Source: CAZKUN01 sp964555935 | GTDB lineage: Bacteria > Armatimonadota > Zipacnadia > Zipacnadales > VGFC01 | Length of the DNA: 31,950 nt | Reading direction: 5' to 3' | Assembly (NCBI GenBank): GCA_964555935.1 | Contig: CAZKUN010000089.1 | Coordinates: 1 to 31,950, forward strand | Shown here: one piece after another, positions 26,092 through 31,950 of the stretch | Numbering within the stretch: position 1 is the stretch's first letter | Layout: every line of letters begins with the position of its first letter | Program-made: the position numbers and the translations under genes | The notes under the pieces: model-generated | Database searches by the model: none | What the model saw: only the letters and a program-made list of their open reading frames with translations | Told to the model about the DNA's origin: nothing

Positions 26092-28368
26092 GTGGCATTG
26101 ACATCGTGTCTGTGGATGATGGTCTGCGCGGGGCAGACTCGCGCCCAGAAGACCGAGCGCGCTGTGCTTGAGGACGTGCCCTACATTGGGATGGATTGGC
26201 AGACGCGGCTCGATGGGCCGCAGGACTTCACATTCCCATCGGCCATGCGATCGGTGTTGACCTACCTCGGCGAATCTGATGAGCGTGACTACCGGTACTA
26301 CCTCGCGATCTCGGGCCAGGGTTTTCAGCAACTCTGGCACCGCGAATCATGGCGTAGTGGCTTTGACCGCCCGTGGCTGGTCGACGCCGAGCCAGGTCAC
26401 GCCGCGCGCCGCATGTTCGCCGCGGCTGGATACTCGTACGACGTCATCGGCACCACGACGCGGCCCGCCGACATCGAAATCCCCGACGGGTCGTTCACCG
26501 AAGAGGTCACCCCGGACGAACTGCGGGAGAGAGTCTGCGCGAGCATCGACGCGGGAGTGCCGGCTTTGGTCTGCGGAGACTGGCTCGGATGGGCGGTCAT
26601 CGCGGGCTACGAGGCGGGCGGGCAATCTCTCGTCGGATGGCACCTCGCGGTGACGGAGACCGAGAACGATGAACTCGGCTACGTGCGCTTGCGGGACTGG
26701 CTCGATAGCGCATACGTCGCGATCATCGTCGGCGAGAAGGGCGAGGCGCCGCCCATTCGCGAGACCTACCGCGAGGCGTTGGTGTGGGCGGTGAAAGCAG
26801 CGCGCGCGCCCGAGGTCGGCGCGTGGGCGGCAGGGCTGGAGGCCATCCAGGCGTGGGGCGAGGCGATGGACAACGTCCCCGGCATCGACGATCCCGTCGC
26901 GCGGAAGAAAGCCTACGAAGCGCACGATGGCCAGGCGCTCGCGATTGCCGAGGGCCGCGCATTCATGAACGACATCCTCAAGCGGATCGCGGCCGACGAG
27001 CCCGACGCCGCCGAGGACTTGCTGGAGGCCGCGCGCTGCTACGGCGTCATGCACGACCTCATGTGGCGCGTGTGGAAGACGCCGGGCGGTTGGGGGCCCG
27101 GTCCGGAGGATGCCAGTCTCAGCGGCTTCGCCAATCCAGATGTCCGGGACGAGTTGAAGCGTGTCATCCTCACCGTTTGCGACCTCGACGCGAAGGCCAT
27201 CAGTCACATTGAGCGCGCGCTCCGGACGATGGGCGTCGATCCGGCAGCGATTGCTGAGCCACTCGGTTGGGAGGCGGAGGCCGTCGCGCGACTGATCGCG
27301 AGGGAGGCCTCCAGCGGCGCCGCCCCGGCAGCGCTTCGACACGAGGTCACCAACGTCTGGGTCGACGGCGTCCCTGACCTTGGCTTTGGCAGGCAGAAGG
27401 ACTGCGCGTTCATCGGAGCGCTCGACGGGGCGCTAGCGACGACCGAGAGACCGGTCTCATACGCCGACCTCATGGGGCACTCAGGCTTGGCGTTCCGGAC
27501 GCGATGGTTCCGGAATCCTGATGGCGCCGCGACGGCCTGGGGCACGGGCCGATGGCACCCGGATAGCCCGCACGGCGATGGCGATGAGGAAGTCGCGGCG
27601 ATCTCGCGCGCGACCGGCTGGCGCTTCCGCACGGAGGAGTGGCCGGAGGATAACCAACTCGGGAGAGACCGGCTGGTGACCGACATCGTCCTGTCGCTCA
27701 ACGAGGGCCTGCCGCTGGTGATCGGGCGCAACACGGGTCTCGCGACGGTGTACGGTTACCACATACACGCCATGGATCTCGTGTTGCGCGACTACGAGCA
27801 ACCTGACGAGGAGCTGCGGATCAACGCCCATGACGAGGGGTGGCATTCGCCGTTGGTATTGCTGTCCGGGCTGGGCGAAGCGCCCGATTCGGAGGACGCG
27901 TTCTTCGCAAGTCTCGGCAACGCGGCCGCCGACAGCGCGCGCGAGGCCGACGAGTTTCGTTACGGACTCGACGCGCTGGAGGCGTGGCGCGAGGACATTG
28001 CGGCCTATGATGCTTACACGGACGACGAGAAGCAGTTGCTCTTCGGGGTGAACTGGTGGTGCGTGATGCACCTCGTTGATGCGCGCCGTTCGGCGGTAGC
28101 ATTCCTCGATGGAAATGTGGATCTGCTGGAGGGCGACGCGCGGCAGGCTGTGCTGAACGCGCTTGAGATCTACCAAGAGGAGTCCGGACTCCTGACCGCG
28201 TTCGCCGAGGACAACTGGCGGTTCATCCAGTGGTGGGGCGGCGAGGATGGCGCTGCCCAATGGGACGCGCAGGCGCGGGCCGACCAGGTGGAGTTGCTGG
28301 CCAAGTGCCGCGAGCTTGAGGAGACGGCACTGGCCGAGTTGGCGAAGGTGGATGACGGCAGGGCTTGA
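26092..28368 (+). CDS. Secreted protein with two tandem cysteine-peptidase-like modules, first one lacking the cysteine
   Basis: A 758-residue protein. GTG 26092 gives a compact signal peptide (MALTSCLWMMVCAGQTRAQ) and has GAGAGGGA 6 nt upstream; TTG 26068 and GTG 26071 are alternatives. The first module (from about residue 28) and the second (from about 420) align as two copies: DFTFPSAMRSVLTYLG corresponds to KDCAFIGALDGALATT, and LVGWHLAVTETEND to VYGYHIHAMDLVLRD. They resemble peptidase C39-like or BtrH_N-like papain folds (DAGVPALVCGDW, NEGLPLVIGRNTG). The second module keeps Cys438 and His557/His559; in the first, Phe replaces Cys. Helical regions follow each module. Transferase, transglutaminase-like or peptidase activity cannot be told apart, and the family assignment is tentative. 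Confidence 0.75.
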   Translation: MALTSCLWMMVCAGQTRAQKTERAVLEDVPYIGMDWQTRLDGPQDFTFPSAMRSVLTYLGESDERDYRYYLAISGQGFQQLWHRESWRSGFDRPWLVDAEPGHAARRMFAAAGYSYDVIGTTTRPADIEIPDGSFTEEVTPDELRERVCASIDAGVPALVCGDWLGWAVIAGYEAGGQSLVGWHLAVTETENDELGYVRLRDWLDSAYVAIIVGEKGEAPPIRETYREALVWAVKAARAPEVGAWAAGLEAIQAWGEAMDNVPGIDDPVARKKAYEAHDGQALAIAEGRAFMNDILKRIAADEPDAAEDLLEAARCYGVMHDLMWRVWKTPGGWGPGPEDASLSGFANPDVRDELKRVILTVCDLDAKAISHIERALRTMGVDPAAIAEPLGWEAEAVARLIAREASSGAAPAALRHEVTNVWVDGVPDLGFGRQKDCAFIGALDGALATTERPVSYADLMGHSGLAFRTRWFRNPDGAATAWGTGRWHPDSPHGDGDEEVAAISRATGWRFRTEEWPEDNQLGRDRLVTDIVLSLNEGLPLVIGRNTGLATVYGYHIHAMDLVLRDYEQPDEELRINAHDEGWHSPLVLLSGLGEAPDSEDAFFASLGNAAADSAREADEFRYGLDALEAWREDIAAYDAYTDDEKQLLFGVNWWCVMHLVDARRSAVAFLDGNVDLLEGDARQAVLNALEIYQEESGLLTAFAEDNWRFIQWWGGEDGAAQWDAQARADQVELLAKCRELEETALAELAKVDDGRA

Positions 28369-28369
28369 T

Positions 28370-28513
28370 CTGAGCCTTCACCGTCTCGCCACATCGGACG
28401 GCATCGACGCCCTCGGCGACGCGATCGATCGGGAACGCGTGCGAGATCAGCGGCTCGACCAGCACGCGGTTGCTCTCAAGGAGCGATAGGGCGCGCGAAT
28501 CGGTGAGTCGATT
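28370..28513 (-). pseudogene. Duplicated 3' fragment of the neighbouring zinc alcohol dehydrogenase gene
   Basis: This 144-bp stretch matches 29384-29527 along its whole length with about 8 mismatches. On the minus strand it encodes SRALSLLESNRVLVEPLISH and AFPIDRVAEGVDAVRCGETV, the C-terminal 45 or so residues of the dehydrogenase, with no gaps. Upstream coding sequence is absent, so it cannot encode a functional enzyme. It abuts the stop codon of the double-module gene. Confidence 0.85.
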
Positions 28514-28557
28514 ACAGTGGTCCTACCTCAGACTTGGGGATTGGCGCGCGACGCCCG

Positions 28558-29142
28558 CTACTGCCTGCGATACCTGTTGCGGTTCTTGATTAAGTCTCCT
28601 TCGACGACCGTGACAATCGGTGTCCCGCCTTCGGCCAGTTGCATGTCCATCGTCTTGCCCCGCCTACCGAAGGCGGGCTTGGCACGGAGTTCGAAGTCGG
28701 AGCAGCTGATGGCGATCGTACCGAACAGCTTTGCCTTGTAGGAGACCCCGTCGTACTTGCGCGTGATGTGCGAGATAGTCTCCTTCATGACATCTCCCTC
28801 GACCTGGCTCTCCTCAGTCACGTATTCGATGTCAATTGTCCCCGCTCCCACATCGATGTAGAGCACCCGGGTCTGGTCAGACGTCTCCCAGGTCCCGTCC
28901 AGCTTGGATGGGGACATGGGCAGGCCCACGCACGCCAAAACCACGGCGATCAACACCCCGACCACTATGCGCCCGGCCCACGTGGCGACGGGGTTCGTCG
29001 GCTGCGCGGCCGGAGGCCCCGAGGGTCGCGCCCGAGGTGAGGGGCCTCCCGGCGCACTTCCACGCGGCAATTCCTGCCCACAGTTCATGCACTGTGGGTC
29101 CGTGTCGAGCATCGCCTCGCCGCACTTCGAGCATGTCGCCAT
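28558..29142 (-). CDS. Zinc-ribbon single-pass membrane protein, function unknown
   Basis: A 194-residue protein with an N-terminal zinc ribbon, CSKCGEAMLDTDPQCMNCG (Cys4, Cys7, Cys18, Cys21). A Pro/Ser/Gly-rich linker follows, then one membrane helix at about 52-75 (AGRIVVGVLIAVVLACVGL), and an extracytoplasmic beta-rich domain of about 110 residues (KLDGTWETSDQTRVLYIDVG; SCSDFELRAKPAFGRRGKTM). ATG 29142 is preceded by AGGAGGGG, a strong ribosome binding site. It is bracketed by the 144-bp direct repeats derived from the alcohol dehydrogenase gene. No family function is recognised. Confidence 0.82.
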   Translation of the reverse strand: MATCSKCGEAMLDTDPQCMNCGQELPRGSAPGGPSPRARPSGPPAAQPTNPVATWAGRIVVGVLIAVVLACVGLPMSPSKLDGTWETSDQTRVLYIDVGAGTIDIEYVTEESQVEGDVMKETISHITRKYDGVSYKAKLFGTIAISCSDFELRAKPAFGRRGKTMDMQLAEGGTPIVTVVEGDLIKNRNRYRRQ

Positions 29143-29368
29143 GGGTCCCCTCCTGGTTTCAGTTGGGCCCGCCTAAGGGGGCTCAGTCGGCGCGCCCAAA
29201 TAAGTAAACGCGATGCTCCGCGGAGATGCCTCGCGGCTGGCTGTCCGATCTCGCATTCGCCCGACATTCGGCCTGGACAGAGGCATGCGTTGCGTCGACA
29301 GGAATGAGTGGTTCCCTACAGTTTGCACCTGCGACTGCTGCTCCAACCAGACCTCCCCCCCGTCGCCT

Positions 29369-30376
29369 CTACTCCGGCACCACCTGAGCTTTCACCGTCT
29401 CGCCACGTCGCACGGCGTCGACGCCCTCGGCGACGCGATCGATAGGGAACGCGTGCGAGATCAGCGGCTCAACCAGCACGCGGTTGCTCTCAAGGAGCGA
29501 TAGGGCGCGCGAATCGGTCAGCGGATTCGTATAGCACCCGCGGATCGTGATCTCGCGGTGAAAGACCTCGTAGGGCTCGATCTCGATCGCCTCATCGGGC
29601 GGGCACACGCCAAAGAGCATGATGGTCCCACCGCTCCGGACGAGGTCCATCGTCGTGCTCGCGGCGGGAATGACGCCCGCGCACTCGATGACCACCTGAG
29701 CGCCCCCGCCAGACAGAGACGTCGCGACCTCGCCAATCTCCGATGGATCGACGGCGACATCCGCGCCCAGCTCCAGCGCCAGCGCGCGCTTCTCGGGTCT
29801 CGGCTCGCTGACGGCGGCGAACGTCGCTCCCGCGGCGCGCGCGAGCTGCAGCAAGATCAGCCCGATGCTTCCTCCGCCGAGTAGAATGACATCATCGCCC
29901 GGCTTCACGCCCGCGAGATCCATCCCATGCAAGCAGCACGAGACCGGCTCCATCATCGCCGCCAGCCCGAGCGGCAGATCGCCGGGAACGGGGATGAGCA
30001 GCTCGACGGGAACGGAGCAGTACTCCGCGAAGCCGCCCGGCCGCGTAACGCCAACCGCCTGGCTGTTCTCACACAGATGTACCATGCCCGTCCGACAGAA
30101 GCTGCATCGCCTGCAGGGGAGGTTCGGGTTGATGGCAACGCGGTCGCCCAGATCGATGCCTGTGACGCCCGCCCCAAGCGCCGAGATCACTCCCGCGAAC
30201 TCGTGTCCGGGCGTCATCGGCAAGCTGCCCAGGTAGTGCCCCTCATTGATCTTCAAGTCCGTTCCGCAGATGCCGCACGCAGCGACCTTGACGAGAGCTT
30301 CCCCAAGCCCGGGCTCGGGCACTGGCGCGTCCTCAATCATGATCTCATACGGCGCAGTGAACGTGGCCTGTAACAT
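29369..30376 (-). CDS. Zinc-dependent alcohol/polyol dehydrogenase (MDR superfamily)
   Basis: A 335-residue NAD(P)-dependent medium-chain dehydrogenase. The catalytic zinc ligands are Cys37 (CGICGTD) and His58-Glu59 (TPGHEFAG). The structural zinc site has four cysteines, Cys88, Cys91, Cys94 and Cys102 (PCRRCSFCRTGMVHLC). The Rossmann motif is VILLGGGSIGLILLQLA. This pattern fits the threonine/sorbitol/inositol-type dehydrogenase branch; the substrate cannot be read. ATG 30376 lies 9 nt after the aminotransferase stop and its AGGGGA site overlaps that stop, so the genes are an operon. The last 45 codons are duplicated at 28370-28513. Together with the aminotransferase, oxidation of a sugar or cyclitol followed by amination is the natural inference. 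Confidence 0.93.
   Translation of the reverse strand: MLQATFTAPYEIMIEDAPVPEPGLGEALVKVAACGICGTDLKINEGHYLGSLPMTPGHEFAGVISALGAGVTGIDLGDRVAINPNLPCRRCSFCRTGMVHLCENSQAVGVTRPGGFAEYCSVPVELLIPVPGDLPLGLAAMMEPVSCCLHGMDLAGVKPGDDVILLGGGSIGLILLQLARAAGATFAAVSEPRPEKRALALELGADVAVDPSEIGEVATSLSGGGAQVVIECAGVIPAASTTMDLVRSGGTIMLFGVCPPDEAIEIEPYEVFHREITIRGCYTNPLTDSRALSLLESNRVLVEPLISHAFPIDRVAEGVDAVRRGETVKAQVVPE
29384..29527. repeat. 144-bp direct repeat, parental copy inside the dehydrogenase gene
   Basis: This is the 3' end of the alcohol dehydrogenase gene. It is repeated in the same orientation at 28370-28513, about 1.01 kb away, with roughly 94% identity by eye. Confidence 0.85.
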
Positions 30377-30385
30377 GCGTGTCCC

Positions 30386-31618
30386 CTAACAGGCGTCAAG
30401 CCCCGTCGCGACCTTGGTGATCGCGTCGGCGAGAAGGCGAACGTCGTCCTCGGTGTAGAACTCGCTCATCCCCATCGTGATCATGCGTGAGAGCAGGTCA
30501 ACTGTTTTGGGGCAGGTGTCGTCGTCGTACTCGACCTCAGGCACGTCGGGGAGGCTGTAGGGAAGCCCTGACTTGCCGAGAGTCTTCTTGTTCCAGCACG
30601 CCTCGGCGCAGAGGAAGATGGGCTTGCCGATGTAGCCGACCCCAGCGCCCACACCCTCGGCCGAGAGGGCCTGCGCGAAATCAGTCGGCGTGTACTTCGC
30701 GTCCGACTGAACCGCCATGCCGTACTGCCAGTACGTCATCTTCGTCCCGGGCGAGGCCTTCTGTGGTTTGACGCCAGGAAGATCGCCAATGAGTTTCGTG
30801 AGGAGGTCACCGTTTCGGTTGCGCGCCTCAGTGACGCCCGCGAGCTTGCGGATCTGGCCGCATCCGACGGCGCCCTGCAACTCGCTCATGCGATAGTTCA
30901 GCCCCAGGAACTGGTATGCCCTCGGGCCCCATCCGCCGCGCGCCCAGCCCTTGTCCATGAAGAACGCGCCGCGCTCGGCGAGAGCCTTGCGGTTAGTGAT
31001 CGTCATGCCGCCTTCGCCGGTGGTGATGTGCTTACTGGCCTGGAGGCTGAAGGCGCCGATATCGCCGATGTTGCCGCAGAGCTTGCCCTTGTATAGCGTG
31101 TGGTGCGCCTGGCTGCAGTCCTCGATCACGGGGAGCTTGTGCTTAGCGGCGATCTTCATGATCGCATCCATATTGCACGCGTTGCCGAAAAGGTGAACCG
31201 GCATGATCGCCGACGTGCGGGGCGTGATGCAGCGCTCGATGGACTTTGGGTCCATGCAGAACGTGTCCGGGTCAGTGTCGGCAAAGACGGGGATGCACTG
31301 CTGGTAGAGTATGGGAACGATCGAGCCGATGTCGGTGATGGGCCCAGTGATGATCTCCGTGCCAGGCTCCGGATTCAGCATGCCGACCGCGACATGGATC
31401 GCCGCCGTGCCGGACGTGCTCGCGACGGCATGACGCGCGCCGTATGCCTTGCGGAAGGCTTCCTCAAACGCCACAACCTTCGAGCCGTCGTAGCGGTAGT
31501 ACCCGCCCGACTCGAAGACGTCGATGACTTCCTTCAGCTCGTCAGCGCCCCACTTCTTGCCGTCGGTGAGCGGGCGCGTGATCGCCGCCGGTCCGCCGTC
31601 GATTGCCAGCTTGGTCAT
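30386..31618 (-). CDS. DegT/DnrJ/EryC1/StrS-family PLP-dependent aminotransferase
   Basis: A 410-residue sugar/cyclitol aminotransferase. The conserved regions are GYYRYDGSKVVAFEEAFRKA, the phosphate-binding SGTAAIHVAVGML, the pyridine-binding Asp167 in PVIEDCSQAHH, the PLP lysine Lys196 in SLQASKHITTGEGG, and LNYRMSELQGAVGCGQI. ATG 31618 is chosen over an upstream in-frame start at 31684 because of the standard N-terminus MTKLAIDGGP and CAGGAGC about 9 nt upstream. The family uses glutamate or glutamine to aminate keto-sugars or keto-cyclitols. The gene is followed by the dehydrogenase after 9 nt, so the pair could convert an alcohol via a ketone to an amine. The specific sugar is unknown. 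Confidence 0.93.
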   Translation of the reverse strand: MTKLAIDGGPAAITRPLTDGKKWGADELKEVIDVFESGGYYRYDGSKVVAFEEAFRKAYGARHAVASTSGTAAIHVAVGMLNPEPGTEIITGPITDIGSIVPILYQQCIPVFADTDPDTFCMDPKSIERCITPRTSAIMPVHLFGNACNMDAIMKIAAKHKLPVIEDCSQAHHTLYKGKLCGNIGDIGAFSLQASKHITTGEGGMTITNRKALAERGAFFMDKGWARGGWGPRAYQFLGLNYRMSELQGAVGCGQIRKLAGVTEARNRNGDLLTKLIGDLPGVKPQKASPGTKMTYWQYGMAVQSDAKYTPTDFAQALSAEGVGAGVGYIGKPIFLCAEACWNKKTLGKSGLPYSLPDVPEVEYDDDTCPKTVDLLSRMITMGMSEFYTEDDVRLLADAITKVATGLDAC

Positions 31619-31703
31619 GGGCCTCAGCTCCTGGGCGCAAAGTAGCTCTCGTGGGCGGGGGTTCCAAGGCGGGAGCGAGATCACCTCCGAGGCGTTCCCG
31701 ACC

Positions 31704-31726
31704 GCGTGGACGCAACCATTCCACGC
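31704..31726. promoter_or_regulatory. Inverted repeat between divergent genes (candidate operator)
   Basis: GCGTGGA (31704-31710), 9-nt spacer, TCCACGC (31720-31726): a perfect 7-bp dyad in the gap between the minus-strand aminotransferase operon (start 31618) and the plus-strand gene at 31780. Size and position fit a dimeric regulator site. Confidence 0.4.
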
Positions 31727-31779
31727 ACTCGCGGGTCTTAAGAAGAAGCGGACGGTTTTCCCTGGGGAGGGTTTTGCGG

Positions 31780-31941
31780 ATGCTCTGGTTGACGCTCATG
31801 TTGATTGTCGGCCCCCCGGACGTCGCCACGTCGCAGCAAGAAAGTGACAACGTCCCAACCGGCACGATCTCGGGAGTCGTGACCTTTCCGGACGGCACGC
31901 CCGCGGCGCGCCAGCGACACGCCCGCGACGGTACCGCATGA
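31780..31941 (+). CDS. Start of a small secreted protein with a carboxypeptidase regulatory-like segment, truncated or frameshifted
   Basis: ATG 31780 is preceded by GGGGAGGG (31764-31771) at 8 nt. It starts a signal peptide (MLWLTLMLIVGPPDVATSQQ), followed by GTISGVVTFPDGTPA, typical of the first strand of a carboxypeptidase regulatory-like (CarboxypepD_reg) domain. After it the protein ends quickly at TGA 31939-31941 (53 residues), 10 bases from the window edge. Domains of this type are normally at least 70-80 residues, so the gene is probably truncated, frameshifted, or continues in another frame beyond the window. Confidence 0.5.
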   Translation: MLWLTLMLIVGPPDVATSQQESDNVPTGTISGVVTFPDGTPAARQRHARDGTA

Positions 31942-31950
31942 AATTGCCGT

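Noticed and set aside
29213..29503. Plus-strand open frame containing the direct repeat
   Set aside because: The repeat belongs to the dehydrogenase coding sequence on the minus strand; the frame has no support of its own.
31939..31941. UGA at the end of the small secreted protein as another selenocysteine codon
   Set aside because: Only 9 bases remain in the window, no hairpin can be judged, and no Sec-type motif surrounds it.

Overview
The window reads as GC-rich chromosomal DNA from an environmental bacterium, most likely Armatimonadota or a close relative such as a Planctomycetota or Hydrogenedentota MAG. The main clue is the first gene, a type IV pilin-like protein with the FPVFARAREKARQ-type continuation after the prepilin helix and a C-terminal H-X9-DG motif. 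The assignment is an inference from that signature plus the mix of sulfatases, secreted glycosidase-like proteins and an ECF-sigma cluster; no rRNA or tRNA is present to confirm it. No gene-free stretch exceeds about 230 bases.

Layout. 1-1043: a terminator hairpin, the pilin-like gene and a cluster of REP-like palindromes. 1044-5332 (minus): a Tat-exported sulfatase followed by a secreted multidomain protein (Big_1-like, TPR, discoidin-like). 5509-8575 (plus): a methyltransferase-like gene broken by a one-base shift in a G8 run, then a glycyl radical enzyme with an unusual Cys-Gly-Gln active-site triplet. 8547-15278 (minus): a cytoplasmic sulfatase, an ECF sigma factor, a large anti-sigma-like protein, a small membrane protein, a paralogous large membrane-anchored protein and a TauE/SafE-type exporter. 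15444-24414: a GH42-like glycosidase, a tiny membrane protein on the minus strand, a membrane/coiled-coil protein, a six-hairpin glycosidase broken by a one-base shift in a G7 run, and a right-handed beta-helix protein. 24496-25920: a deiodinase-family protein with an in-frame UGA. 26092-28368: a secreted protein with two cysteine-peptidase-like modules. 28370-29527: a 144-bp direct duplication of an alcohol dehydrogenase 3' end flanking a zinc-ribbon membrane protein. 29369-31618 (minus): a DegT/DnrJ/EryC1/StrS aminotransferase and a zinc alcohol dehydrogenase as an operon. 31780-end: the start of a secreted protein.

The main discovery is selenium. The gene at 24496-25920 has UGA exactly where iodothyronine deiodinases carry selenocysteine (SYT-UGA-PPF), and 16 nt downstream lies a bacterial SECIS-like hairpin with an AGUCU loop. 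The downstream part carries further deiodinase signatures (YIREAHPEDGW; RLYLVDVDGKVAYKGGPGP). It is fused to an extra C-terminal domain of roughly 270 residues. A second candidate selenoprotein (18559-18747, minus) is a 62-residue single-pass membrane protein in which UGA follows GVPT, with a six-pair hairpin 25 nt downstream. If both are real, the organism must encode SelA/SelB/SelC/SelD elsewhere.

How the genes fit together: most of the window looks like an accessory locus for sulfated polysaccharide or organosulfur use (two sulfatases, glycosidases, beta-helix protein, TauE-type exporter, glycyl radical enzyme), with a dedicated ECF-sigma signalling cassette. That integration is inference. 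The two mid-gene G-tract frameshifts could be assembly errors, phase-variable tracts or real mutations.
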